NCBI GenBank assembly: GCA_044230315.1
Contig: JBGARJ010000010.1
Coordinates: 62,001-126,000 of the forward strand
Source: M3007 sp044230315
Lineage (GTDB): Bacteria; Bacteroidota; Bacteroidia; Chitinophagales; Saprospiraceae
DNA length: 64,000 nt
Direction: 5' to 3'
A program made the translations under genes and the position numbers. The notes under the pieces were generated by a model. That model made no database searches and was not told where the DNA came from. It saw only the letters and a list, made by a program, of their open reading frames with translations. This document shows, piece by piece, positions 16,806 through 27,579 of this stretch (the first letter of the stretch is position 1; each line of letters opens with the position of its first letter).

Positions 16806-19800
16806 ATGAATCGAAATACTATGACTATCAATAAAATAAGATCCTTTTTGACGCTGCGTTTTTTGCTGCTGACCGGTGTGTTTGCCCTCGGGTTCACGCT
16901 GAAGGGCGCGGCGCAGGGATCCCCGATTCAACTGTCGTTGAGTTTTACGGCTCCAACCTGCGCTGGCTATGCCGATGGTTCGGCAACGGCTGCAGCCAGC
17001 GGCGGCGTGGCTCCGTATTCCTTTCTGTGGAACAATGGATTGACCACTGCCACGATCCTCAACCTGCAAGCAGGAACCTACTCCGTGACCGTTTCGGATG
17101 TCGCTGGTGCAACGGCCGTCGGATCGATTCAGGTGGTGGCGCCTGCTCCTCTCCATTTCCAGGTAACCGTGACGCTACCTTCCTGTAATGGCGGCGCAGG
17201 GGCCATGACCCTTTTCCCGGTGGGAGGCACCAGCCCTTATGATGTGGTTTGGAGCAATGGGGTCATTGGCGTTACAGCCAACAACCTTCAGCCCGGTGTT
17301 CCGTATACGGTACAAGCCACGGATCTGAATGGCTGTCAACTCGACACTACCGTGCTGCTGCCGGTTATCGACAGTCTTTCTGTGAGTTTATTGATCAAAA
17401 AAGCCGAATGTGCCGGCGTAGAAGATGGTACAGCCACCGCTTTAGTCAATCCGCCGGGCGGTAGTTACCAATACCAGTGGAATGTGTCGCCCAACAACAC
17501 CCAACAAATTACAAACCTCGCCCCGGGTACTGTGGTGACCGTTACCGTCACCGACGTGAATACCGGTTGTGTTGGCACAGCCTCGGGTGTCATCGGCACC
17601 CACACCCAGGTGACCTTGCAAGTGACCGGTTCAGGTAATGTCATGTGTGCCGGCGATACTACAGGCGCTGCCACTGCAATCGCCGGTCATGGCACTTCAC
17701 CGTATACGTATGTGTGGAACGGCCCCGGGATAAACAATGTTCCTGGCCCGACCATTACAGGGCTCGGTCCTGGTGCGTATAGTGTTACTGCCACCGACGC
17801 GCATGGTTGTACTGCCGCCGGAGGGGTAAGCATCGGAGTAATTTCGGGGCTCCATGCTGATTTCAGTTTATCCAAAGATTGCATTGCCAATCAATTCCGT
17901 GTCACGTTCACCGACCAATCCACCGACCCTGGCAGCAGTATAGTAGCCTGGGACTGGCATATTACCTGGAGTGGCGGTTCCTTCAACACGACCCAAAAAA
18001 ATCCACCTACTTTGTTGCTGCCCAACCAAAGCACCGGCATTGCGCAATTGATCGTCACTTCGGCGTCTGGTTGCCAGGATACGCTGGCGCGAGCCTTCAA
18101 AGTGGATTCCTTGCTCGATTACACCGTTCTCAATCCTGGATATTCCTGCGAAGGAGCGCCCATCAATATCAAGGTACTGGGCGATTCTACTTTCACCTAT
18201 AAATGGACGCCTACCGATAATCTGACGTTCACGCCCGGACCGCAAAATGTGGTGGCCGATCCACCCCAGACGACTACCTATTTGCTGACCGTCAGCAATG
18301 GGCTTTGTTTCGATGTCGATTCGATAACCGTTACCCGGCAACCCCTGTTAACCTTAGATGCGCCCGATGTCAGCACCTGCGATACCAGTGCAACCCTTTC
18401 CGCAACCACCAGTGTGCCGGCAACCCTGATCTGGACGAACGTCAGTGGCGATACAATCAATCCGGCCTCCGTTTTGGGGGGGACCTATTATGTGACAGCT
18501 ACGGATAGTTTTAAATGTGTACGGAAAGATAGCGCTGAGGTCTCCGTTTTGGCAGCGGCCGTCCAGGCTAATGTGCCGCCAAATGCATGCCCGAATACAC
18601 CCTTTGGCCTGACAACCGAAAATCTGAATGCAGCCGATACGGTGACCTACCTGTGGACGGCAGTGCCTTCGGGGCTGGTGATCGACAACCCGGCTGCTGC
18701 CGTGACAACGGCCGCGGGTACGGCGGGAACCTACACGGTGACGCTGGTGGCGACCAACCAGGCGGGCTGCACGCAGACGCTGACCTTCCCGGTGAACATC
18801 CAGGATTCGCTGAACCTGACGGGCCAGATTACGATCAGCCAGTTGTGCAACAGCACGGCGGTGACGTTTGTGAACCACAGCGGCATACCGGGGCAGTGGA
18901 ATTTTGGAGACAACATGGGCACGAGCACGCAAGACAGCGTGACCTATCCTTACGCCGGGCCGGGCCTTTACCCGGTGACTTTCACGAGCGCTGCGGCCTG
19001 TGTGCTGCCGTTTGCGCAACAGGTGAACGTTACGCCGGATGTATTCACGGTGACGGCGGAGGATGTGACGGGTTGCGGCGTGACGGCGGCCTTGACGGCG
19101 ACGGTGAGCGCCGGGGGCACGGTTTCGTGGACGGATTTGAACAACCTGCCGGTAGACCCCGCCGGGGTCGGCGCGGGCATGTATATAGCGATCGGTACAG
19201 ACAGCACGAACCAATGCCAGGACCGGGACACGGTTACGGTGGCCTTGTCGCCGGCATCGGTGAATGCGACGGTACCGGCCAGTGCGTGTGTAAATACACC
19301 GATCGACCTGACGGCCGAGAGCCTGAACGGCGGCGACGTGGTGACGTATGTGTGGACTTCATCGCCATCGGGGCTGGTGATCGCCAACCCGGCTGCTGCC
19401 GTGACAACGGCCGCGGGTACAGTGGGGACATACACGGTGACGCTGGTGGCGACCAACCAGGCGGGCTGCACGCAGACGCTGACCTTCCCGGTGAACATCC
19501 AGGATTCGCTGAACCTGACGGGCCAGATCACGATCAGTCAGTTGTGCAACAGCACGGCGGTGACGTTTGTGAACCACAGCGGCATACCGGGGCAGTGGAA
19601 TTTTGGAGACAACATGGGCACGAGTACACAAGACAGCGTGACCTATCCTTACGCCGGGCCGGGCCTTTACCCGGTGACTTTCACGAGCGCTGCGGCCTGC
19701 GTGCTGCCGTTTGCGCAGCAGGTGGACGTTACGCCGGATGTGTTCACGGTGACGGCGGAGGATGTGACGGGTTGCGGCGTGACGGCGGCCTTGACGGCGA

Positions 19801-22800
19801 CGGTGAGCGCCGGGGGCACGGTTTCGTGGACGGATTTGAACAACCTGCCGGTAGACCCCTGCCGGGGTCGGCGCGGCGCATGTATATAGCGATCGGTATG
19901 GACAGCACGAACCAATGCCAGACCGGGACACGGTTACGGTGACCTTGTCGCCGGCATCGGTGAATGCGACGGTACCGGCCAGTGCGTGTGTAAATACACC
20001 GATCGACCTGACGGCCGAGAGCCTCGAACGGCGGCGACGTGGTGACGTATGTGTGGACTTCATCGCCATCGGGGCTGGTGATCGCCAACCCGGCTGCTGC
20101 CGACAACGGCCGCGGGTACAGCGGGAACCTACACGGTGACGCTGGTGGCGACCAACCAGGCGGGCTGCACGCAGACGCTGACCTTCCCGGTGAACATCCA
20201 GGATTCGCTGAACCTGACGGGCCAGATCACGATCAGCCAGTTGTGTAACAGCACGGCGGTGACGTTTGTGAACCACAGCGGCATACCGGGGCAGTGGAAT
20301 TTTGGAGACAACATGGGCACGAGCACGCAAGACAGCGTGACCTATCCTTACGCCGGGCCGGGCCTTTACCCGGTGACTTTCACGAGCGCTGCGGCCTGCG
20401 TGCTGCCGTTTGCGCAGCAGGTGAACGTTACGCCGGATGTATTCACGGTGACGGCGGAGGATGTGACGGGTTGCGGCGTGACGGCGGCCTTGACGGCGAC
20501 GGTGAGCGTGGGGCACGGTTTCGTGGACGGATTTGAACAACCTGCCGGTAGACCCCGCCGGGGTCGGCGCGGGCATGTATATAGCGATTGGTACGGACAG
20601 CACGAACCAATGCCAGGACCGGGACACGGTTACGGTGACCTTGTCGCCGGCATCGGTGAATGCGACGGTACCGGCCAGTGCGTGTGTAAATACGCCGATC
20701 GACCTGACGGCCGAGAACCTGAACGGCGGCGACGTGGTGACGTATGTGTGGACTTCATCGCCATCGGGGCTGGTGATCGACAACCCGGCTGCTGCCGTGA
20801 CAACGGCCGCGGGTACGGCGGGAACCTACACGGTGACGCTGGTGGCGACCAACCAGGCGGGCTGCACGCAGACGCTGACCTTCCCGGTGAACATCCAGGA
20901 TTCGCTGAACCTGACGGGCCAGATCACGATCAGCCAGTTGTGCAACAGCACGGCGGTGACGTTTGTGAACCACAGCGGCATACCGGGGCAGTGGAATTTT
21001 GGAGACAACATGGGCACGAGCACGCAAGACAGCGTGACCTATCCTTACGCCGGGCCGGGCCTTTACCCGGTGACTTTCACGAGCGCTGCGGCCTGTGTGC
21101 TGCCGTTTGCGCAGCAGGTGGACGTTACGCCGGATGTGTTCACGGTGACGGCGGAGGATGTGACGGGTTGCGGCGTGACGGCGGCCTTGACGGCGACGGT
21201 GAGCGCCGGGGGCACGGTTTCGTGGACGGATTTGAACAACCTGCCGGTAGACCCGCCGGGGTCGGCGCGGGCATGTATATAGCGATTGGTACGGACAGCA
21301 CGAACCAATGCCAGGACCGGGACACGGTTACGGTGACCTTGTCGCCGGCATCGGTGAATGCGACGGTACCGGCCAGTGCGTGTGTAAATACGCCGATCGA
21401 CTTGACGGCCGAGAACCTGAACGGCGGCGACGTGGTGACGTATGTGTGGACTTCATCGCCTTCGGGGCTGGTGATCGACAACCCGGCTGCTGCCGTGACA
21501 ACGGCCGCGGGTACGGCGGGAACCTACACGGTGACGCTGGTGGCGACCAACCAGGCGGGCTGCACGCAGACGCTGACCTTCCCGGTGAACATCCAGGATT
21601 CGCTGAACCTGACGGGCCAGATCACGATCAGTCAGTTGTGCAACAGCACGGCGGTGACGTTTGTGAACCACAGCGGCATACCGGGGCAGTGGAATTTTGG
21701 AGACAACATGGGCACGAGCACGCAAGACAGCGTGACCTATCCTTACGCCGGGCCGGGCCTTTACCCGGTGACTTTCACGAGCGCTGCGGCCTGCGTGCTG
21801 CCGTTTGCGCAACAGGTGGACGTTACGCCGGATGTATTCACGGTGACGGCGGAGGATGTGACGGGTTGCGGTGTCACGGCGGCCTTGACGGCGATGGTTA
21901 GTGCGGGGGGCACGGTTTCGTGGACGGATTTGAACAACCTGCCGGTAGACCCCGCCGGGGTCGGCGCGGGCATGTATATAGCGATTGGTACGGACAGCAC
22001 GAACCAATGCCAGGACCGGGACACGGTTACGGTGGCCTTGTCGCCGGCATCGGTGAATGCGACGGTACCGGCCAGTGCGTGTGTGAATACGCCGATCAAC
22101 CTGACGGCCGAGAGCCTGAACGGCGGCGACGTGGTGACGTATGTGTGGACTTCATCGCCATCGGGGCTGGTGATCGCCAACCCGACTGCTGCCGTGACAA
22201 CGGCTGCGGGTACGGCGGGAACCTACACGGTGACGCTGGTGGCGACCAACCAGGCGGGCTGCACGCAGACGCTGACCTTCCCGGTGAACATCCAGGATTC
22301 GCTGAACCTGACGGGCCAGATCTCCGTGGATTATAAATGTCAAGGCGTTTCTGTTACTTTCGTGAATACGAGTGGGTATTCGGGAACCTGGGATTTTGGC
22401 GACGGGAATGAAAGTCCATTGGATAGCATTGTGCATATTTATGCAACGGGCGGCCCTTATGACGTGACGTTCATCAGTAATGCGGCCTGCGCCAATCAGT
22501 TCGCCCAAACTATTCAGGTGCAAAATAAGCCGGCTGTAATGGTGGCTTTGCCCATTGACACGGTGCTCTGCGGAGATAATTCAGTATCCCTTTCCGTTGA
22601 TAGCGTTACTGCCGGCACAACGTTGAAGTGGTCTGCTTCACCCAATTTTAACCCGGTTATCAGTACCGATCCGGTGGTGGTAATTGAGCCGGCCAATTCC
22701 GGCTTATACTATGTGCAGGCAACTGACGCGACGGGGTGCACGGCTATCGATTCCATTCAGGTCATCAATGCGCCTGCCTCGATCGAGGTCGACCCGGCTT

Positions 22801-23543
22801 TGTTGAAACTTTGCCAGGGCAACGAACAGGAGCTTGCTGTAAACAACCTTCATCCGAACGATATGCTTACTTATAGCTGGTCGAATGGTTTGCCGGCCAT
22901 CCCGAATCCCGTGATCGGTCCTTCGGCCGACGCGAGTTATACCGTGACGGTAACCAATCAATATGGTTGTACGGATGAAGGGAAAATCGATGTTCATGTG
23001 ATCACGGTAGGTGTTACGGCCGAAGTTACCGGATCGGATACCGTATGCACCAATCAATCTACCACGCTACTCGCCACGCCCTCGGGGAATGCAAATACCT
23101 ATTTGTACGCATGGGAGCCCGCCAATTCATTATCCGGCGCCAACACCCCCGATCCCGTGGCCACTCCTAACGGCCAGGTGACGTACACGGTAACAGTTTG
23201 GGCGGATTCGATCTGTCCGGCTACTGCTTCCGTCACGGTCTACTTCCGGGAAACGGAATGCCGCGAACCCTATATCTTCGTGCCCAAAGCATTTACGCCC
23301 AACGGCGATGGTCACAACGACCGGTTCCGGGTACGGGGAGCGGATATTCGGCTGCTGTACTTTGTCGTCTACGACCGATGGGGAGAAGAGGTGTATAAAA
23401 CGGAAGACCCGAACGACTTGGGTTGGGACGGCACCTTCCGGGGAGAACCGTCCACGCCGGATTCATATGGTTGGTACCTCCGTGTCACTTGCGGCAATGG
23501 AGCGATCTTTGAAGATAAAGGCGATGTGACGCTGCTGAAATAA
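16806..23543 (+). CDS. Giant SprB-like adhesin with PKD-type repeats and T9SS type B sorting domain; frame locally broken
   Basis: The coding region spans about 2,250 codons from ATG 16806. After a signal peptide (FLLLTGVFALGFTLKGAAQ) come SprB-type repeats (PTCAGYADGSATAAASGG, APYSFLWNNG, LQAGTYSVTVSD), then PKD/Ig-like domains, then the 699-bp repeat array, then further Ig-like domains. The C-terminus is a CHU_C gliding-type sorting domain (IFVPKAFTPNGDGHNDRF, YDRWGEEVYKT), so export by T9SS and surface display are expected. In this sequence the frame is interrupted: indels near 19860, 19876, 19920, 20025 and 20101 sum to zero but create a stop at 19887-19889. Losses of 2 bp near 20509 and 1 bp near 21252 put about 248 codons out of frame before it is restored. 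Upstream and downstream parts share one frame, which suggests the intact gene is real and the indels are consensus errors or very recent mutations. Confidence 0.85.
18664..22322 (+). repeat. 699-bp tandem repeat array (about 5.2 near-identical units)
   Basis: Using ACACGGTGACGCTGG as an anchor, units begin at 18733, 19432, 20131, 20828, 21526 and 22225. The spacings are 699, 699, 697, 698 and 699 bp, so the intact unit is 233 codons. Each unit encodes two PKD/Ig-like modules, including VTFVNHSGIPGQWNFGDN and SWTDLNNLPVDPAGVGAG. Copies differ at only a handful of bases (for example GACAAC versus GCCAAC and GTGAAC versus GTGGAC), which indicates recent expansion or gene conversion. The last copy ends inside the unit at GGGCCAGATC (22322). 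All frame-breaking indels of the adhesin lie within this array. Confidence 0.95.
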
Positions 23544-23613
23544 TTCAACACCGGAGGGTAAAACGCGGGGTTGCCTCAAACGATCGAAGGCAAAATTACC
23601 CGCCATATTTCAA

Positions 23614-23660
23614 TTCACGACGAAGGCACAGAGCATACAACTCTGTGCCTTCGTCATGAA
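23614..23660. terminator. Strong bidirectional stem-loop between convergent genes
   Basis: A 20-bp stem with one mismatch: 23614-23633 pairs with 23641-23660, built on GACGAAGGCACAGAG and CTCTGTGCCTTCGTC, with loop CATACAA. It lies between the adhesin stop and the convergent thioredoxin-like gene, so it probably ends both transcripts. There is no long T-run. Confidence 0.8.
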
Positions 23661-23734
23661 TAATAAATGGTGTCGCGTTTTTACGAAGAAGCCTTCTGAT
23701 TCAACTGCGATTATTTAGAAACAGGCTCGAAAGA

Positions 23735-24280
23735 TCAGTTTTGATTGCGATACTGTTCCCAGGTCGTTTCTTTGTACTTATCCTCGGCAGCAAATTTCAG
23801 TTCTTTGATCATGTCCGGAACTTCCTTATAGCCCGGTGAGATCATGATACGCTCAAATTTCTCATTCAGGTAAACCATAGAAGGGTACCCCATCCGGCCG
23901 TCGAGCAGTGCATAGGCCAGCGAATGCACGCCGCGACCACCACCACTGTCCACATATTTGAAAATCTCTCCGTTGAACTTGATATCTTCTTTTTGCTCTG
24001 CATTGAGTTTGACCGGATAATAATTAGCCGTCAGATACTCGGCAACAGCCGGGTCTTCAAACGTGGAACGATCCATACGTTTACACCAGCCGCACCAATC
24101 CGTGTACACGTCGATAAACATTTTTTTGGGGTGCGTTTTGTTCAACTCGACGGCTTCTTCCCAGGTGTACCATTTGACTGTTTTGACCGGCAAGCCCGAA
24201 TTAGTGCGAAATGCCAACAGAAGGCTCATGCCTAAACCGGCCAAAAGTGCGGGTAAAATCAATTTTTTCATGAAATGCAT
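23735..24280 (-). CDS. Secreted thioredoxin-like protein (CGWC)
   Basis: A 181-residue exported thioredoxin-fold protein. The N-terminus has a hydrophobic segment (ILPALLAGLGMSLLLAF), which is a signal peptide or anchor. The redox motif is DVYTDWCGWCKRMD with Cys63 and Cys66. It is followed by STFEDPAVAEYLTANYYPVKLN, typical of the thioredoxin_7/DUF255-like family. GYPSMVYLNE contains the cis-Pro of the fold. A second ATG three codons in (MKKLILP) is an equally good start. It likely acts as a disulfide reductase or isomerase in the periplasm. No obvious partner lies next to it. Confidence 0.88.
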   Translation of the reverse strand: MHFMKKLILPALLAGLGMSLLLAFRTNSGLPVKTVKWYTWEEAVELNKTHPKKMFIDVYTDWCGWCKRMDRSTFEDPAVAEYLTANYYPVKLNAEQKEDIKFNGEIFKYVDSGGGRGVHSLAYALLDGRMGYPSMVYLNEKFERIMISPGYKEVPDMIKELKFAAEDKYKETTWEQYRNQN

Positions 24281-24490
24281 AGTTTGGAAAACAAATCGAC
24301 GTCAAAGTTAGGTAGTCTGGGGATGCGGGCTTGTTAATAATTTCGTAAAATCAGGGAAAGGGTAAGACCGCGACAATGCAAAGGGTGTGCGCATCGAAAC
24401 AGCAATGACGCTTGCTGCTTGAAGACAGGAGAAACTGCCTTTCTGTTTCGCGCGGGATTTCAGACGGTTTCTATGCGTGGAGAGGTAGCG

Positions 24491-25495
24491 TTATCCGTTG
24501 AATCCGCGCGTATAGGGCGCCGCATCCTGCGCCGCAAATTCGCCTTTCAAATATTTATAGTACGCGGTTATGCCGATCATGGCGGCATTATCGGTGCAGA
24601 ATTCAAAACTCGGGATGTAGGTCGTCCATCCTTCTTTTTGCCCCAGTGCATTCAGCCCATTGCGCAGGCCTGAATTGGCGCTCACCCCGCCGGCAATAGC
24701 AATCTCCCGGATACCGGTTTGGCGCGCAGCCTTTCGCAGTTTTTTCAATAAGATCGTGACGATACTATGTTGGACAGACGCACAAATATCCGCCAGATTT
24801 TCTTCGATAAATGCGGGATTTTGAGCCGTTTGATCGCGTAAAAAGTATAGAATAGCCGTTTTTAATCCGCTGAAACTAAAATTCAAACCGGGAGTCGACG
24901 GCTCCGGCAATTCAAACCGGGGTTGCCCGCCGGCTGCCAGGCGGTCAATCGACGGGCCCGCCGGATAACCCAGGCCCAGCATTTTACCGGCTTTATCGAA
25001 GGCTTCGCCCGCGGCATCATCGAGGGTTTCGCCTAAAACTTCCATGTCCAGAAAATCGTGTACCCGGATGATCTGGGTATGTCCGCCACTAACGGTCAGG
25101 CACAAAAAAGGGAACTTTGGCTTGGGCTCCTCAGCAAAATGCGCCAAAACATGTGCCTGCATGTGGTTGACCTCCAGCAGCGGCAAATTAAAACTCAGGG
25201 CGAAGGCCTTGGCGAAGGAAGTGCCAACCAACAGTGAACCCATCAGGCCCGGGCCACGGGTAAAGGCTACCGCAGTGATGGATTGTTTGTCTACACCCGA
25301 TTTTTTTAGCGCCATCTCCACCACGGGGATGATATTCGCCTGATGCGCCCGCGATGCCACCTCCGGTACCACGCCGCCGTACATCCGGTGCGCTTCCTGG
25401 TTAGCCACGCAATTGGACAACACCACGCCATCGCGCACAACCGCCGCAGAAGTGTCATCACAGGAGGATTCAATCGCTAAAATTGTAATATGCAT
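24491..25495 (-). CDS. tsaD: tRNA N6-adenosine threonylcarbamoyltransferase
   Basis: A 334-residue TsaD/Kae1 protein. It moves the threonylcarbamoyl group from TC-AMP to A37 of ANN-decoding tRNAs, together with TsaB and TsaE. Visible motifs are ILAIESSCDDTSAAVV at the start, the iron-binding VNHMQAHVLAH, the nucleotide-binding LTVSGGHTQI, AAGEAFDKAGKMLGLGYPAGP, and IAIAGGVSANSGLR. The frame extends far upstream to 26149, but that extension is antisense to the bactofilin gene. The ATG complementary to 25493-25495 fits the family start. Essential in most bacteria. Confidence 0.97.
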   Translation of the reverse strand: MHITILAIESSCDDTSAAVVRDGVVLSNCVANQEAHRMYGGVVPEVASRAHQANIIPVVEMALKKSGVDKQSITAVAFTRGPGLMGSLLVGTSFAKAFALSFNLPLLEVNHMQAHVLAHFAEEPKPKFPFLCLTVSGGHTQIIRVHDFLDMEVLGETLDDAAGEAFDKAGKMLGLGYPAGPSIDRLAAGGQPRFELPEPSTPGLNFSFSGLKTAILYFLRDQTAQNPAFIEENLADICASVQHSIVTILLKKLRKAARQTGIREIAIAGGVSANSGLRNGLNALGQKEGWTTYIPSFEFCTDNAAMIGITAYYKYLKGEFAAQDAAPYTRGFNG

Positions 25496-25690
25496 ATTCG
25501 CCTGGCTACCAAGAAAAAGGCAGCTCCTTATTTTTTTTCTGTGCAAAAATACGACTTTTGCAACCGGAGCAGGCCGACATTTGCCGTTGATGTTCAGCAA
25601 ATTGGCATGATTCTTTATTTCTTTTAGCCCGGCGGTTGTTTGAAGGACAACTGCGTACAATACCTTTTCACGAAATCCTCCTAATCCTTT

Positions 25691-26101
25691 ATGTTTTCCA
25701 CTGCTACAAAAGATAAAAAAGCGACCAACAACCCTGCCGGGCTCCTGAATGTTCCCGACAAAGAAGGCTCCCAAACTACTGTCATTGCAAAAGGAACCGT
25801 CATTGAAGGCAAATTCGCCTGTGGCGACAATGTACGGCTCGACGGCTCCATTAATGGCGAGGTTAAGGTGGACAAGCGCCTCGTGATGGGCGACGGGAGT
25901 TCTGTTCAGGGTAATATTTTTGCCCGCGATGCTGCAATCAAGGGCAGAATTAAGGGCGATGTCTTTGTCAAAGAAGCCCTTCATTTGCTTGAAACGGCCA
26001 TTATTGAAGGAAATATTACAGCCAAAACAATGATCGTTGAAGAGGGCGCCCGTTATAACGGTTCGTGTAAGATCGGCGAAACGGCGGTGGCTAAGAATTG
26101 A
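25691..26101 (+). CDS. Bactofilin-family polymer-forming protein
   Basis: A 136-residue bactofilin. The core (about 30-125) is the right-handed beta-helix repeat: TVIAKGTVIEGKFACGDNVR, LDGSINGEVKV, VQGNIFARDAAIKGRIKGDV, AIIEGNITAKTMIVEEGARYNG. Bactofilins self-assemble without nucleotide into filaments under the membrane and shape cells or place other proteins. The N-terminal tail (about 25 residues) is short and polar. The DUF3822 gene starts 47 bp after its stop on the same strand, so the two may be co-transcribed. No M23 peptidase partner is adjacent. Confidence 0.93.
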   Translation: MFSTATKDKKATNNPAGLLNVPDKEGSQTTVIAKGTVIEGKFACGDNVRLDGSINGEVKVDKRLVMGDGSSVQGNIFARDAAIKGRIKGDVFVKEALHLLETAIIEGNITAKTMIVEEGARYNGSCKIGETAVAKN

Positions 26102-26147
26102 TTTCGCATCTTTACGGGGCAAAGTACTTCCCCCTCCCCGGAACAGC

Positions 26148-26996
26148 ATGGATAAGCATATCCTTGAATTTATCGACGACCGGTTAACTGTTGAAAAGGC
26201 GCCCCAATGTGCCTTGCATCTGGTATTGGCCCCCGATAGTGTGTCGATGATGGCCAGCGATGGCGCAGGCGAAATCCTCGCATTGCAATCCTGGCAAGCT
26301 GCTAAATCGGAGCGCAGTTTTGACGCCGTCGAATGGGATATGCGCCGGATGCTGAAAGAAGAACCGGTGATGGGGTTGCCATTTGGCCATATCTATCCGG
26401 TTGTTTTTCACCGGAATACAACATTGGTTCCGCGCCGCCTTTTCCAGCACAGCGCGATAAGCTCTTATTTCAAACTATTGCTGGCGCCGGCTGAATATCA
26501 ATACACGTACGATGAATTGCCGGAATTTGACGCTTACCTGATCAGCGCCACCCAAGTCAAGCAGGCTAAACTGTTTGCGGAGTTTTTCCCCCAGCATCGG
26601 ATGCGGCACCAGGCTGTACCATTACTGCGGTTTTTCCGGGAATTGGCGCAGCAAAACGACCACAGCCTTTTTGTCCATTTTCGGCACCAGGTAGCGCAAA
26701 TTATCGTGTTCGAGCGGCAAAATCTCCTGTTTTACAATAGCTTTACTTTTGTAGCCGCGGCCGATTTGTTGTATTATGTTTTGCTGGCTTATGATCAATT
26801 CCGGCTGAATCCGCGGGATATTCCCCTGGATGTGGCAGGCAGCTTGCTCGAAGACTCTGAAGTATACCGTATGCTCTACCGGTTTGTCCGGGAAATTCGC
26901 TTTGTCGCACCCTCAAATAAATTCCATTTACCCCGCCAGGAGCAAGCACTGCCCGATCATTGCCACGTGGAACTCTTTTGTTTGACCCATTATTAG
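26148..26996 (+). CDS. DUF3822 family protein
   Basis: A 282-residue protein from ATG 26148. The longer frame (26037) overlaps the bactofilin gene and is rejected. It matches my knowledge of DUF3822, a Bacteroidota family with an ASKHA-like layout. Features include ILEFIDDRLTVEKAPQCALH near the start, VVFHRNTTLVPRRLF in the middle, and HFRHQVAQIIVFERQNLLFYNSF, a strand-turn-strand segment. Function is not established. The rsmD gene begins 11 bp after its stop; this pairing recurs in Bacteroidota, as I recall, and suggests translational coupling rather than a known shared role. Confidence 0.8.
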   Translation: MDKHILEFIDDRLTVEKAPQCALHLVLAPDSVSMMASDGAGEILALQSWQAAKSERSFDAVEWDMRRMLKEEPVMGLPFGHIYPVVFHRNTTLVPRRLFQHSAISSYFKLLLAPAEYQYTYDELPEFDAYLISATQVKQAKLFAEFFPQHRMRHQAVPLLRFFRELAQQNDHSLFVHFRHQVAQIIVFERQNLLFYNSFTFVAAADLLYYVLLAYDQFRLNPRDIPLDVAGSLLEDSEVYRMLYRFVREIRFVAPSNKFHLPRQEQALPDHCHVELFCLTHY

Positions 26997-27007
26997 CCGG
27001 AACTATT

Positions 27008-27559
27008 TTGCGGATCATAGGCGGAAAATTCAAAGGACGCCGGTTCAACCCACCGGCTGATAAATGGCCTACCCGGCCCACCACCGATTTTGCCAAAGAG
27101 GCCCTCTTCAACATTTTGAACAACCGGATCGATTTCGAATCGGTCAAAATGCTCGACCTTTTCGGCGGCACGGGGAGCCACTGCTACGAATTTATTTCAC
27201 GCGGATGCACCGATGCCACGTATGTCGACAAATTCCCCGGTTGTGTTCAGTTTGTCCGGAAAACGGCGCAGGAATTGCAGATCGAACCCAGCCTCAAAAT
27301 CCTGCATATGGACGTGTTTCGTTTTCTGGAGCATGCCACGGGACAGTTCGACTACATCTTCGCCGGCCCGCCCTATGCCTTGCCGACGATCGATATTATT
27401 CCCAACCTGATTTTCGAAAAAAATCTGCTCGCACCCGACGGCTTGTTTGTGCTCGAACACAATCCGCACCACGACTTTCTGAACCACCCCCATTTGGTGG
27501 ATGTGCGGCATTACGGCCAAACCTTTTTCAGTTTTTTCAGTTCTGAATTGGCCGAATAA
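27008..27559 (+). CDS. rsmD: 16S rRNA (guanine966-N2)-methyltransferase RsmD family
   Basis: A 183-residue RsmD-like SAM-dependent methyltransferase. The start is TTG 27008, giving (M)RIIGGKFKGRRF, the standard RsmD beginning. The longer frame (26960) overlaps DUF3822. The SAM site is KMLDLFGGTGSHCYEF. The catalytic loop reads FDYIFAGPPYAL, where the family usually has D or N before PPY; here it is Gly (about residue 120). Downstream, VLEHNPHHDF matches the usual EH motif. The fold and length fit RsmD well. The Gly at the catalytic position is either a lineage variant or a sign of altered activity. Confidence 0.88.
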   Translation: MRIIGGKFKGRRFNPPADKWPTRPTTDFAKEALFNILNNRIDFESVKMLDLFGGTGSHCYEFISRGCTDATYVDKFPGCVQFVRKTAQELQIEPSLKILHMDVFRFLEHATGQFDYIFAGPPYALPTIDIIPNLIFEKNLLAPDGLFVLEHNPHHDFLNHPHLVDVRHYGQTFFSFFSSELAE

Positions 27560-27579
27560 GATCCGGAACGGCGGCTTGA

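Noticed and set aside
18354..22523. Long minus-strand and alternative plus-strand frames across the repeat array
   Set aside because: They repeat with the 699-bp period, are rich in Arg, Gly and His, and are out-of-frame readings of the adhesin. Their length reflects GC-rich codons in the true frame.
25496..26149. N-terminal extension of tsaD
   Set aside because: It runs antisense through the bactofilin gene and precedes the standard TsaD start.
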